From contig JAFYGI010000006.1 of the NCBI GenBank assembly GCA_017543265.1, forward strand, positions 1-64,000: a stretch of 64,000 nt of DNA. Reading direction: 5' to 3'. A model generated the notes under the pieces. The model was given only the letters and a program-made list of their open reading frames with translations. It was not told the DNA's origin and did no database searches. Made by a program: the position numbers and the translations under genes. The DNA is from Bacillota bacterium (GTDB lineage: Bacteria > Bacillota > Clostridia > Lachnospirales > CAG-274). How positions within the stretch are numbered: the first letter of the stretch is position 1; the number at the start of each line of letters is the position of its first letter. Shown in pieces: positions 17,423 to 26,305 of the stretch.

Positions 17423-18760
17423 ATGGAATTTTTAAGAGAGAATCAGCTTGATATTATGCTTGTTTTAAGCGGCGTATGCGGCTTTATAGCCGTTTTTTCG
17501 CTTATTGTAAAAAATTTGACACCTCGCCGGAAAGTTGCCCTTACGCTTATGGACCTCGGTGCAATGCTTCTGCTTATATTTGACAGATATGCATACATTT
17601 ACAGGGGCAGTACAAGCCGATTGGGTTTTTGGATGGTGCGTATAAGCAATTTTATCGTCTTTTCAATGCCGCTGGCAATAATTTTTTTGTTTAATGTGTA
17701 TCTTGCAGATCTGTATACAAACGAGGGCGGACTTGAAAACCCACCCAAACGCCTTAAAATTGCATCAATAACGGCAGGCATAGGTGAACTGCTTATTATC
17801 TTATCGCAGTTTACGGGGCTTTATTATTCTTTTGATGCACAAAACAGATATCAGCGTGCGGACGGTTTTATTCTGTGCTATGTCATTCCGCTTGTGTTGC
17901 TGATACTCCAGCTTTCGGTGGTTATACAATACCGGGAAAAACTAAATAAACTTAAAAATATCTCGCTGATATTGTTTACCTTTGTTCCGCTTGTTGCTTC
18001 CGTAATACAAATTTTTGCTTACGGTATTTCTTTGACCAATATCACAAGTGTCGGCCTTGTTATAGTGCTTTATATGCTCACGCTTATGGATATGAACACT
18101 CAGATACAGGCGGCTCACGAACATGAGGTCAAGTTGCTTAAAGATGAGCAGAAAAAAATGCGTCGTATGCTTTTACAGACTTCATCTGCATTGGCAAGCG
18201 CAATAGACGCAAAAGACAGGTATACCCACGGCCATTCAAGGCGTGTTGCCGAATATTCGCAGATGATAGCCGAAATTGCGGGCAAAAGCGACAGCGAATG
18301 TTGGGATATATATCTTGCGGGGCTTTTGCACGATGTGGGCAAAATAGGTGTTCCCGATGAGATAATAAATAAAACGAGCAAGCTTTCCGATGAAGAGTTT
18401 GCAAAGATAAAAGAACACCCGACTATCGGCAGAAAAATTTTAAAGAAAATAAATATGACACCGTATTTAAGCGTGGGCGCGGATTATCACCACGAAAGAT
18501 ATGACGGTAAAGGCTACCCAAACGGCGCAAAAGGGGAGGAAATACCCGAAATTGCAAGGATCATAGCCGTTGCTGATGCCTATGATGCAATGACATCAAA
18601 GCGCAGTTACAGAGAGCCGCTGCCGCAGGCTGTTGTGCGCGAGGAAATAGTAAAAGGCTCGGGAACGCAGTTTGACCCGCGTTTTGCCGAGATAATGCTT
18701 AAACTGATAGATGACGACAAGGATTATAATTTAAAAGAAAACGGCGATGAACCGTATTAA
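17423..18760 (+). CDS. Membrane HD-GYP domain protein, probable c-di-GMP phosphodiesterase
   Basis: 445 residues. Seven or so membrane segments fill residues 10-225, followed by a helical linker and an HD-GYP domain. HD is His303-Asp304 (LLHDVGKIGVPD), then EHPTIGRKIL, HHERYDGKGYP from residue 356 and DAYDAMTSKRSYR. These are the metal- and nucleotide-binding residues of the family that breaks down c-di-GMP. Followed after 30 bases by the SpoIIE-type phosphatase, probably in one transcript. Ribosome site GAGGAACAGAT. Confidence 0.93.
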   Translation: MEFLRENQLDIMLVLSGVCGFIAVFSLIVKNLTPRRKVALTLMDLGAMLLLIFDRYAYIYRGSTSRLGFWMVRISNFIVFSMPLAIIFLFNVYLADLYTNEGGLENPPKRLKIASITAGIGELLIILSQFTGLYYSFDAQNRYQRADGFILCYVIPLVLLILQLSVVIQYREKLNKLKNISLILFTFVPLVASVIQIFAYGISLTNITSVGLVIVLYMLTLMDMNTQIQAAHEHEVKLLKDEQKKMRRMLLQTSSALASAIDAKDRYTHGHSRRVAEYSQMIAEIAGKSDSECWDIYLAGLLHDVGKIGVPDEIINKTSKLSDEEFAKIKEHPTIGRKILKKINMTPYLSVGADYHHERYDGKGYPNGAKGEEIPEIARIIAVADAYDAMTSKRSYREPLPQAVVREEIVKGSGTQFDPRFAEIMLKLIDDDKDYNLKENGDEPY

Positions 18761-18790
18761 GAAAATTTTGAACAGACGGGAGGAATGTCA

Positions 18791-20410
18791 ATGAAAGACC
18801 CGAGAAAAAGCATAGTATTCAAAAGCATATTCGGCATTGTGTTTTTGTTATTTGTATTTGCGGTAATAGTTAATATTATCGGCTACAAGGGCTTTACAAA
18901 TTCTCTGCTCACCCTGTATACCGAGGACGGTTTCAGAACAGCCGAAACGGCGGCTGAGCTTATAGATGCCGATAAAATCGACGAATATGAGAAAAGCGGC
19001 GGGGTTACGCAAGAATACAAAGCCGTGTGGAACGGTCTTGACAGATTGTGCAATTCGCAGGGCGTGACTTTTATTTATCTTATTCGTCCCGACAGAACGG
19101 ATTACGGGCATATTAAATTTATTTTTTCTACGATAAATAAAGAAAGTGAGTTTACACCTTATGAATTTGGTTATCTCCGCGAAACGACAAACGACGAATA
19201 CCGCGAAAAATACAAAAACCTATATGACGGAAAAACCGAAAAAGAGGTACTTATAAGAGATAAGGGTTATATCGAAACGGGATCGCATATAACAATTATG
19301 ATACCCGTAAAAGACAGTAAAAATCAGGTTCAGGCACTCTTATGCGTACAGCGGCAGATGGACGGTATGACCCGTTCAAGACGCAATTATGTGGAAAATG
19401 TAAGTCTTGTGCTGATAATTCTTGCTATAGTTGTAATTATCGGACAAGGTGTATATATGCTGAAAGCGTTTTTGGCGCCCGTAAAGATGATAACTGCGGA
19501 GGCGGCGCGTTTTGCAAATGAAAATGCGGCAATGGACGGCAAGCTGACCGATACGATAAAAAATACCGATGAGATAGGCGTTCTTGCCGATTCCATTGAT
19601 AAAATGGAAAGCAGGATAGAAAATTACATAAACCATATCGAAACCATAACTGCCGAAAAAGAGCGCATAAATACCGAGCTTTCGCTTGCAACGCGCATAC
19701 AGTACGGTATGCTGCCGCATACGTTTCCCGCTTTTCCCGATAATAAAGAATTTGATATATATGCTTCGATGGATCCCGCAAAGGAGGTGGGCGGAGATTT
19801 TTACGACTTTTTTATGACGGACGATACACATCTTTGTATGGTAATGGCCGATGTATCGGGAAAAGGTGTACCTGCGGCATTGTTTATGATGGCAACAAAA
19901 ATAATACTTGCAACCAATGCAAAAATGGGAAAATCGCCTGCGGAAGTATTGACGACCGCCAATGACAGGATATGCGCAAACAATCACGAAGAAATGTTTG
20001 TGACGGTATGGCTTGGCATACTTGATATAACAACGGGCAAAGTGATTGCCGCAAACGCAGGACACGAATATCCTATACTGATGCAGCCAAACGGTGAATT
20101 TGAGCTTTTTAAAGATAAGCACGGCTTTGTTGTCGGCGGTATGGACGGTGTTGCATATAAGGAATATGAATTTACTATGCAGCCCGGGGCAAAGCTGTTT
20201 TTATACACGGACGGCCTGCCCGAGGCGACCGATAAAAATAACGAAATGTTCGGCACGGAGCGTGCTTTGGACGTCCTTAACAAATATAAAACTTCTGCAC
20301 CCAAAGAAATATTAAACGGCGTCAAAACGGCGGTGGAGGGCTTTGTAAAGGATGCGGAGCAGTTTGACGATATGACGATGCTTGCAATACACTATTACGG
20401 CGCCGAATAA
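18791..20410 (+). CDS. Membrane-bound SpoIIE/RsbU-type serine phosphatase with sensor and HAMP domains
   Basis: 539 residues; ATG at 18791 chosen because GGGAGG lies seven bases upstream, whereas the ATG at 18785 is too close. A first membrane helix (about 12-30), an extracellular sensor of about 170 residues, a second helix (about 205-225), HAMP and a short coiled coil precede the PP2C-type domain (about 320-539) with LATRIQYGMLPHTFP, DPAKEVGGDFYDFF, MVMADVSGKGVPAALFM and FDDMTMLAI. Such proteins dephosphorylate anti-anti-sigma factors. No partner gene is seen in the window. Confidence 0.92.
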   Translation: MKDPRKSIVFKSIFGIVFLLFVFAVIVNIIGYKGFTNSLLTLYTEDGFRTAETAAELIDADKIDEYEKSGGVTQEYKAVWNGLDRLCNSQGVTFIYLIRPDRTDYGHIKFIFSTINKESEFTPYEFGYLRETTNDEYREKYKNLYDGKTEKEVLIRDKGYIETGSHITIMIPVKDSKNQVQALLCVQRQMDGMTRSRRNYVENVSLVLIILAIVVIIGQGVYMLKAFLAPVKMITAEAARFANENAAMDGKLTDTIKNTDEIGVLADSIDKMESRIENYINHIETITAEKERINTELSLATRIQYGMLPHTFPAFPDNKEFDIYASMDPAKEVGGDFYDFFMTDDTHLCMVMADVSGKGVPAALFMMATKIILATNAKMGKSPAEVLTTANDRICANNHEEMFVTVWLGILDITTGKVIAANAGHEYPILMQPNGEFELFKDKHGFVVGGMDGVAYKEYEFTMQPGAKLFLYTDGLPEATDKNNEMFGTERALDVLNKYKTSAPKEILNGVKTAVEGFVKDAEQFDDMTMLAIHYYGAE

Positions 20411-20441
20411 TACGGAAAAAATATTTTAAGGAGATGAAGTT

Positions 20442-21413
20442 ATGCGAAAAAACAAAATTTTATCAATTATGCTGCTTACGGCGATTTGTTTTACGGGATG
20501 CGGCCAAACACAGCAAAATGTGCAAAACAACACTTTGATGCAGGCAAAACCGACAGCCGAAACACAGGAAACGGCCGAAACACCGCTTTTAATGGAGACC
20601 GACCGCCCCGATACGGAAAATTACAAACTTAAAGAAGTTGTTGTTATGAGCAGACATAACATTCGCTCGCCGCTTTCAAGCAACGGTGCGGCACACGTTA
20701 TTGCTACCCCGCACGAATGGATAAAATGGACGGCCAATTCAAGCGAACTGTCACTTCGGGGAGGTGTGCTTGAAACGATGATGGGACAGTATTTCAGAAA
20801 ATGGCTTGAAGCCGAAGAGCTTATTCCCGAAAATTATATGCCTGCGGATAACGAGGTACGCTTTTACGCAAATTCCAAACAACGTACTATCGCAACGGCG
20901 AAGTATTTTTCAAGCGGTTTTCTGCCTGCTGCTAATGTGAATATAGAGCAAAAAGGCGAGTTTAACAAGATGAATCCCGTTTTTGATCCCAAGATCGATT
21001 TTTACAGCGAGTCTTATGCCCAAGCGGTGCAGAAACAGTTTGAAGAACGCGGCGGCGCGAAGATAGCGGCAGACCTTGAAGAAAACTACAAACTTTTAGC
21101 CGATGTTGTGGACTATAAAGAGTCCGAAGGCTACAAAAGCGGCGAACTTAAAGATTTTGTGACCGACGATACAACAATAACACCCGAACTTGACGAGGAA
21201 CTTACTGTCGGCGGTTCGCTTGCGGCGGCAACATCCGTAAGCGATGCACTTGTTTTGCAGTATTATGAAGAACCCGACCCCGTAAAAGCTGCTTTCGGGC
21301 ACGAACTTACCGACGAGCAGTGGGCGCAGATCGCAGATATAACCACAAAGTACGTTGAGGTACGACACGGACTTCCGCTTGTTGCGGTAAATGCCGCACA
21401 TCCGTTACTGTAA
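20442..21413 (+). CDS. Histidine-phosphatase-like lipoprotein, C-terminally truncated
   Basis: 323 residues with a lipobox (CFTGC) and the phosphatase motif MSRHNIRSPLSSNGA (the RHxxRxP catalytic loop). The usual family (phytase-like histidine acid phosphatases, over 400 residues) continues beyond AVNAAHPLL to an HD proton-donor motif; here a stop follows at once. The next 120 bases, in another frame, read TMKDTFPDEKEKMLDRCIHF to RTDR, an unrelated fragment. The C-terminal half is therefore lost and the enzyme is probably inactive. RBS AAGGAGATG. Confidence 0.75.
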   Translation: MRKNKILSIMLLTAICFTGCGQTQQNVQNNTLMQAKPTAETQETAETPLLMETDRPDTENYKLKEVVVMSRHNIRSPLSSNGAAHVIATPHEWIKWTANSSELSLRGGVLETMMGQYFRKWLEAEELIPENYMPADNEVRFYANSKQRTIATAKYFSSGFLPAANVNIEQKGEFNKMNPVFDPKIDFYSESYAQAVQKQFEERGGAKIAADLEENYKLLADVVDYKESEGYKSGELKDFVTDDTTITPELDEELTVGGSLAAATSVSDALVLQYYEEPDPVKAAFGHELTDEQWAQIADITTKYVEVRHGLPLVAVNAAHPLL

Positions 21414-21420
21414 ATGATGT

Positions 21421-21534
21421 TGTAAATACGATGAAAGACACTTTTCCCGACGAAAAAGAAAAAATGCTTGACAGATGTATACATTTTTTGTATGTGCTTG
21501 AAAGGAATAAATTTATAAAAAGAACCGATCGATA
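21421..21534 (+). pseudogene. Small coding fragment after truncated phosphatase
   Basis: A frame shifted relative to the phosphatase reads VNTMKDTFPDEKEKMLDRC and on to KFIKRTDR and a stop at 21534. It looks coding (charged, helical) but has no start. It marks the recombination or deletion point that removed the phosphatase tail. Origin unknown. Confidence 0.35.
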
Positions 21535-21552
21535 AATTATAGTGGGGGAACC

Positions 21553-21705
21553 GGGGTCAGACAACCTGTCCCCCGCCTTCTCCGATTTTTATGAAAGATT
21601 GGAAAACTGCCGATAAAATGTTGTGATACGGCAGGGGCGGAGTGATTCTTTGTTTTCGGTGAAAGTGGCTTGAACAGCGCCCGGGACAAAGAACCGTCCC
21701 CTGTC
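21553..21705. repeat. GGGG/CCCC REP-like palindromic elements
   Basis: GGGGTCAGACAACCTGTCCCC (21553-21573 in full) folds as GGGG-t-CAG/CTG-t-CCCC, and GGGACAAAGAACCGTCCC (21683-21700) is a second hairpin of the same style. A close relative of the first occurs at 30095-30113. Such palindromes are common in Clostridia and are thought to be moved by IS200-like REP transposases; that link is inference. No transposase gene is present here. Confidence 0.55.
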
Positions 21706-22114
21706 TCATATTAATGTTGAAATTCTCCCCGACAGCGACATCGAAAAATCACTGTCCGCAAAAGGGTCGGCCGCATACAAAGCAGTATGTAACGGCAAAA
21801 CAGTTGGCGGCGCTATTGTTGTGATAAACGAAAAAACACAGCATAATCATCTTGATTTTTTATATGTCAAGTACGGTACGCAGAGCAAAGGGATCGGACA
21901 AAAAATATGGAGCGCAATAGAAAAATTATATCCCGACACAAAAGTTTGGGAGACCTGCACTCCGTATTTTGAAAAACGCAATATTCATTTTTATATTAAC
22001 CGTTTAGGCTTTCGTGCCGTTGAATTTTTTAATCCGCATCATCCCGATAAAAACATTTCCGATGATATGGTCGGTGGAGATTATTTTTTCCGCTTTGAAA
22101 AAACAATGGAATGA
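21699..22114 (+). pseudogene. GNAT family acetyltransferase, 5'-truncated
   Basis: The frame is open from the palindromic element and reads NVEILPDSDIEKSLSAKGSA, then KTVGGAIVVINEKTQHNHLD, the acetyl-CoA loop TQSKGIGQKIW and a normal C-terminus ending at 22114. The usual N-terminus of about 15-25 residues is replaced by the GGGAC/GTCCC element, and no start codon with a ribosome site precedes the domain; a GTG at 21821 is in frame. Probably inactive. Confidence 0.65.
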
Positions 22115-22144
22115 TTATTATATCACGAATTTATGGAGGAAACT

Positions 22145-22381
22145 ATGACTTACGAAGAAGCAGTAAAGATAATTCCGCTTGGACATTATCGCCACTTTAA
22201 AGGAAACGAATATGAAGTTATCGGTATTGCAAGACACTCGGAAACAACAGAGCCTATAGTTATCTATCGCGCCCTTTACGACGAGGGGACCTTATGGTGC
22301 AGACCTGCAGCAATATGGAACGAAACGATAGAACGTGATGGTAAAGAATTTCAACGGTTTAAAAAAATAGAAGTAAACTGA
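22145..22381 (+). CDS. DUF1653 domain protein
   Basis: 78 residues from the ATG at 22145, preceded by GGAGG; an ATG at 22133 would place the ribosome site inside the gene. The sequence GHYRHFKGNEYEVIGIARHS followed by PIVIYRALYDEGTLWCRP is typical of DUF1653, a small SH3-like domain of unknown function found in many bacteria. It sits between two gene fragments. Confidence 0.85.
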   Translation: MTYEEAVKIIPLGHYRHFKGNEYEVIGIARHSETTEPIVIYRALYDEGTLWCRPAAIWNETIERDGKEFQRFKKIEVN

Positions 22382-22565
22382 CTAACTGGTCAAATTCCCC
22401 GTCATATCCCGTAAGAAAAGCAACAAATTCGTGTTCCTGTATCAGCTTGAAAATAATCTCGTCCAAGCGGCTCTCCAACAGCTTTGAATAATAAACGTCC
22501 CTGTGCCCGAAAAAAGATACCGTAAACACATCAAGCATATATCCCATACCTAACACCCCCGACAA
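22359..22565 (-). pseudogene. Truncated SLOG-like/DUF hypothetical gene
   Basis: The frame reads MLDVFTVSFFGHRDVYYSKL to EFVAFLTGYDGEFDQLVS, the N-terminal part of a conserved clostridial protein of the nucleotide-sensing Rossmann (SLOG-like) type, usually about twice this length. After LVS it runs into a few unrelated residues and stops where the DUF1653 gene ends on the other strand. Only about one third of the expected protein remains. Confidence 0.55.
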
Positions 22566-22718
22566 ACTGAATTATGGTTTTAAAAATATTCTACCATATA
22601 ATTCATATAAATTCAAGCAAGGCATTTACTACAAACAACGCTGTAATGTTTATAACTCAACCTAAAACATTTATAATAAATAGCAGGAGCATATTTAGGA
22701 CGATAAGAGGTTGTTGCT

Positions 22719-23069
22719 ATGAATGAAAGATATAAAAAGATCAACGCCGAGATAGGCGAAAGAGTACGCGAAATGCGATATAAGAAAAAGCTGACACAAG
22801 AGGAATTGGCAGAGCAAACAGGCATCAGCAATTCACAGCAGGTCAGCAATATAGAACGCGGTTTGTCGGGAATGTCCATTGAAACATTAAAGGCGGTATG
22901 CAAAGCACTTGATGTTGATGCCGACTATCTTATTTTCGGCATATCCCCGAAAAGCGCAGATACGGTTTTGAGCAAGTATATTAAAGATATGAGTCCCGAA
23001 CAGATTGCTAATCTTTTAGAAATGGTAAAAGCGTATGCCAAAACCTGCGGTATCAATATAACAGAATAA
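22719..23069 (+). CDS. XRE family transcriptional regulator
   Basis: 116 residues. An HTH_3 domain fills residues 8-68 (GERVREMRYKKKLTQEELAE, then SNIERGLSGMSIETLKAVCK). The tail (LSKYIKDMSPEQIANLLEMV) is the usual dimer-forming helix of small cytosolic XRE repressors. It is transcribed alone and ends at a strong terminator. Such regulators often pair with an ImmA protease; an ImmA-like gene lies 3 kb further on, but a functional link is not shown. Confidence 0.9.
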   Translation: MNERYKKINAEIGERVREMRYKKKLTQEELAEQTGISNSQQVSNIERGLSGMSIETLKAVCKALDVDADYLIFGISPKSADTVLSKYIKDMSPEQIANLLEMVKAYAKTCGINITE

Positions 23070-23073
23070 CAAT

Positions 23074-23116
23074 AAATAACAGGTCGTTTTGAGTAAGAAA
23101 TGACCTGTTATTTTTG
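23074..23116 (+). terminator. Terminator after XRE gene
   Basis: AAATAACAGGTC (23074-23085) pairs with GACCTGTTATTT (23102-23113) and is followed by TT. Confidence 0.85.
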
Positions 23117-23169
23117 TATAAACATAAAAGAATTCGTTAAAAAGTTTTTAAAAACTATTCAAAAAACTA

Positions 23170-23200
23170 TTGACTTGGAGTGAACTCCAGGTAGTATAAT
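23170..23200 (+). promoter_or_regulatory. MerR-type promoter/operator
   Basis: TTGACT (23170-23175) and TATAAT (23195-23200) are 19 bases apart, the long spacer typical of MerR-activated promoters. The spacer contains the palindrome TGGAGTGAACTCCA. It drives the regulator and the three redox genes behind it. Confidence 0.85.
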
Positions 23201-23241
23201 ATAATTGACCCCGATGAAAATTAAGAGGAGGTGTAGCTTTT

Positions 23242-23628
23242 ATGACTATCAAAGAGGTATGTGAGAAATTTTCTCTCACACAGGATACGCTGCGTTATTA
23301 CGAGCGTGTCGGTGTGATACCCGAGGTAAACAGGACAAAAGGCGGCATACGCGATTACACCGACGAGGATATCGCATGGGTGGAAAATGCCGTCTGTATG
23401 CGCAGCGCGGGAGTACCCGTGGAAATGCTGATAGAGTATGTAAGGCTTTTCCGCGAGGGTGACGAAACGCTTAAAGCAAGGCGCGACCTGCTTGTCGAGG
23501 CGCGGGTAGAGGTACAGAAAAATCTCGACAAATACCTGACAACTATGGAACGATTGAATTACAAAATATCCCGCTATGAGGAAGCGCTTAAAACGGGCGT
23601 GCTGACATGGGATGTTGAGGACAAATAA
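23242..23628 (+). CDS. MerR family transcriptional regulator
   Basis: 128 residues. Winged helix at the N-terminus (TIKEVCEKFSLTQDTLRYYE, RVGVIPEV), then a dimerisation coiled coil of the length usual for the aldo/keto-reductase-associated group. No cysteine cluster for metal binding is seen, so the signal is more likely an organic or redox stress. It is the first gene behind its own 19-base-spacer promoter, so it should be autoregulated. RBS GAGGAGGTG; 12 bases separate it from the reductase gene. Confidence 0.93.
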   Translation: MTIKEVCEKFSLTQDTLRYYERVGVIPEVNRTKGGIRDYTDEDIAWVENAVCMRSAGVPVEMLIEYVRLFREGDETLKARRDLLVEARVEVQKNLDKYLTTMERLNYKISRYEEALKTGVLTWDVEDK

Positions 23629-23640
23629 GGCGGTAAGATT

Positions 23641-24483
23641 ATGAAATATTTAAAGATGAACAACGGAAGAGAATGCCCCGCTATCGGTATCGGTACATTT
23701 ATGATATCCCCCGCGGATGCAGAAGTAAGCGTAAGAGAAGCACTCAAAATGGGCTATGAATGTGTGGACACCGCTGCGGCGTATGTAAATGAAAGAGCTG
23801 TCGGACGAGGTATAAAGGCAAGCGGAGTTGACAGAGAAAAGGTATTTGTCTCAACGAAACTTTGGCCCACCGAGTATGAGAACGAAAATGCCGTAAACGA
23901 GACATTAGAGCGTTTGGGTGTTGATTATGTTGACCTTCTCTATATACATCAGCCCGCAGGCAATTGGCTTTCGGGTTACAGATTGCTTGAAAAAGCGTAT
24001 AAAGAGGGTAAAGCCAAAGCAATAGGCATTTCAAACTTTGAGGGTAAATATATTGCGGAGCTTGAAACAAAATGGGAGATAGCACCGCAGTTTATCCAGG
24101 TTGAAGCACATCCGTATTTTACACAGGATGAGTTAAGAAAAACGCTTGATAAATACGGTATCAGACTTATGGCGTGGTATCCTCTCGGACACGGTGATAA
24201 ATCGCTTGTCAATGAACCCGTATTCACGAAACTCGGCGAAAAATACGGCAAAAGCAGTGCACAGGTAATTCTGCGCTGGCATACGCAGATGGGATTTGCC
24301 GTAATACCCGGTAGTAAGAATGTCGATCACATTAGGGATAACCTTAATATTTTCGACTTTACCTTGACCGATGAGGAAATGGCAGAGATTGCAAAATTAA
24401 ATAAAGGTGTGCGCTATTACAACGGAACGGACGAACAGCTTGCAGGCTACGCCGCTTGGAAGCCGCCGTATGAGAAAGAATAA
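23641..24483 (+). CDS. Aldo/keto reductase
   Basis: 280 residues, complete TIM-barrel enzyme. Catalytic tetrad pattern is present: DTAAAYVNERAVGRG with Asp and Tyr, KLWPTEYENE with Lys, and YIHQPAG with His; the NADPH loop near the end reads VIPGSKNVDHIRDN. It reduces aldehydes or ketones with NADPH. Second gene of the MerR operon and 12 bases before the flavodoxin gene, which suggests a role in detoxifying reactive carbonyls. Confidence 0.95.
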   Translation: MKYLKMNNGRECPAIGIGTFMISPADAEVSVREALKMGYECVDTAAAYVNERAVGRGIKASGVDREKVFVSTKLWPTEYENENAVNETLERLGVDYVDLLYIHQPAGNWLSGYRLLEKAYKEGKAKAIGISNFEGKYIAELETKWEIAPQFIQVEAHPYFTQDELRKTLDKYGIRLMAWYPLGHGDKSLVNEPVFTKLGEKYGKSSAQVILRWHTQMGFAVIPGSKNVDHIRDNLNIFDFTLTDEEMAEIAKLNKGVRYYNGTDEQLAGYAAWKPPYEKE

Positions 24484-24495
24484 GGAGTGAGATTT

Positions 24496-25017
24496 ATGGC
24501 AAAAGTATTGACAGCTTTCTTTTCGAGAGCAGACGAGAATTATTTTGGCGGAGTTATGCGCTATATCGAGGTAGGCAATACTGAAGTAGCCGTCGAAAAA
24601 ATAAAAGAGCGCATTGATACCGATATTTTTAAGATAGAGATGAAAACGTCCTACGCAAAGGAATACAAAACCTGCATAGACCAGGCGAAAAAGGACAAAC
24701 AAAACGATGCGAGACCCGAACTTGTACCTCTGCCCGACAGTATAGACAGCTATGATACTATAATACTTGCATACCCCAATTATTGGTCAACTATGCCAAT
24801 GGCTGTGTTTACATTCCTTGATGCGTTTTCGTTCAAAGGCAAGACGATACTGCCGCTTTGCACAAATGAGGGCAGCGGTATGGGTACAAGCGAGGGCGAC
24901 ATAAAAAAAATTTGCGCAGGCGCAGATGTAAAAAAAGGTCTGCCGCTTAACGGAAGTAATGTAGGAAAAGCGGATGCGCAGATAGAAAATTGGTTAAAGA
25001 CAAACAACTTGATTTAA
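24496..25017 (+). CDS. Flavodoxin family protein
   Basis: 173 residues from the ATG at 24496, with AAGGAG eight bases upstream. Starts KVLTAFFSRADENYFGG (the FMN phosphate loop is SRADENY rather than the T/SxTGNT form), then LPDSIDSYDTIILAYPNYWS and CTNEGSGMGTSEGDIKK, as in clostridial flavodoxin_4-type proteins that carry electrons or reduce quinones. Third gene of the MerR operon. Confidence 0.9.
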   Translation: MAKVLTAFFSRADENYFGGVMRYIEVGNTEVAVEKIKERIDTDIFKIEMKTSYAKEYKTCIDQAKKDKQNDARPELVPLPDSIDSYDTIILAYPNYWSTMPMAVFTFLDAFSFKGKTILPLCTNEGSGMGTSEGDIKKICAGADVKKGLPLNGSNVGKADAQIENWLKTNNLI

Positions 25018-25030
25018 GGAGGACAAATCT

Positions 25031-26197
25031 ATGTTAGGTAATTTCAGCTATAAAAATGCAACAAAACTTTATTTCGGTGACGACTCTCTTAAATATTTGA
25101 ACGGGGAACTTCCGAAATACGGCAAGAATATCCAGCTTATATACGGCGGCGGCTCGATAAAGAAAAACGGCCTGTATGACGAGATAATAAAGATACTCAA
25201 AGACAACGGTAAAAATATTATCGAGGACGGCGGAGTTATGCCAAATCCGACCGTTGAAAAACTGTACGAGGGCGTAAAACTTGCAAGAGAAAACAAGACC
25301 GACCTGCTGCTTGCCGTAGGCGGCGGCTCCTGCTGTGATTATGCAAAGGCTGTGTCCGTTTCGGTAAACTGTGACGAAGACCCGTGGGATAAGTATTATC
25401 TGCGCTTTGAAGAACCCGACTGCGACATTGTACCCGTCGGCTGTATATTGACTATGGCAGGTACGGGCTCGGAGATGAACGCGGGCTCGGTAATAACAAA
25501 CCACTCGCAGAAACTTAAAATAGGTCACGTTTTCGGCGAAGAAGTTATGCCTAAATTCTCCATACTTAATCCAAAGTATACATTCTCCTTGCCTAAAAAG
25601 CAGATGGTAGCGGGTATTTATGATATATTCAATCATATCTGTGAACAGTATTTTTCGGGCGAGGACGACAACACAAGCGACTACATCGCGGAGGGACTTA
25701 TGAAGTCCGTTATCCACAGCTCTTTAATTGCCATAGAAGATCCCGAAGATTACGAAGCTCGTTCAAATATTATGTGGACAGCAACCTGGGCACTTAACAC
25801 ACTGATAGCAAAGGGTAAAACTACCGATTGGATGGTGCATATGCTTGGTCAGTCTGCGGGCGCATATACTGATGCTACCCACGGAATGACACTTGCTGCC
25901 GTATCATTGCCTTATTATCGTTATATAATGCCTTTCGGACTTGAAAAATTCAAGCGTTTTGCGGAAGAAGTGTGGAATATCTGCTCCGAGGGGAAAACAG
26001 ACGAACAGGTAGCGAATGAAGGTCTTTTGGCAATGGAAAATTGGATGAAGAAAATAGGTGTGATTATGAGCCTTTCAGAACTCGGTGCGACCGAAGATAT
26101 GATAGACGGAATTGCCGAGGGCACATTTATTCTCGAAGGCGGCTATAAGGTACTGACAAAGGATGAGGTAAAAGAAATAATAAAGCAGAGTATGTAA
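25031..26197 (+). CDS. Iron-containing alcohol dehydrogenase (butanol dehydrogenase type)
   Basis: 388 residues, full length for the family. GGGSIKKNGLYDEI and AVGGGSCCDYAKA bind NAD(P); the metal site is given by DIFNHICEQYF, and by MVHMLGQSAGAYTDATHGM with its His residues. Such enzymes reduce aldehydes such as butyraldehyde. The YqhD/BDH clade is frequently induced with aldo/keto reductases under aldehyde stress, which fits this MerR operon. RBS AAGGAGGAC. Confidence 0.95.
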   Translation: MLGNFSYKNATKLYFGDDSLKYLNGELPKYGKNIQLIYGGGSIKKNGLYDEIIKILKDNGKNIIEDGGVMPNPTVEKLYEGVKLARENKTDLLLAVGGGSCCDYAKAVSVSVNCDEDPWDKYYLRFEEPDCDIVPVGCILTMAGTGSEMNAGSVITNHSQKLKIGHVFGEEVMPKFSILNPKYTFSLPKKQMVAGIYDIFNHICEQYFSGEDDNTSDYIAEGLMKSVIHSSLIAIEDPEDYEARSNIMWTATWALNTLIAKGKTTDWMVHMLGQSAGAYTDATHGMTLAAVSLPYYRYIMPFGLEKFKRFAEEVWNICSEGKTDEQVANEGLLAMENWMKKIGVIMSLSELGATEDMIDGIAEGTFILEGGYKVLTKDEVKEIIKQSM

Positions 26198-26263
26198 AAG
26201 TGATTAAAAAACTACGCAAAAGTAACAAAAATGCGGATAGTTTCATAAATGTGAAGTGAAACA

Positions 26264-26305
26264 AAAACAGGCTATCCTTTCGTATTTGAATGATAGCCTG
26301 TTTTA
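26264..26305. terminator. Bidirectional terminator
   Basis: AAAACAGGCTATC (26264-26276) pairs with GATAGCCTGTTTT (26292-26304). It lies between the convergent alcohol dehydrogenase and ImmA-like genes and has a T-run on each strand. Confidence 0.85.
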
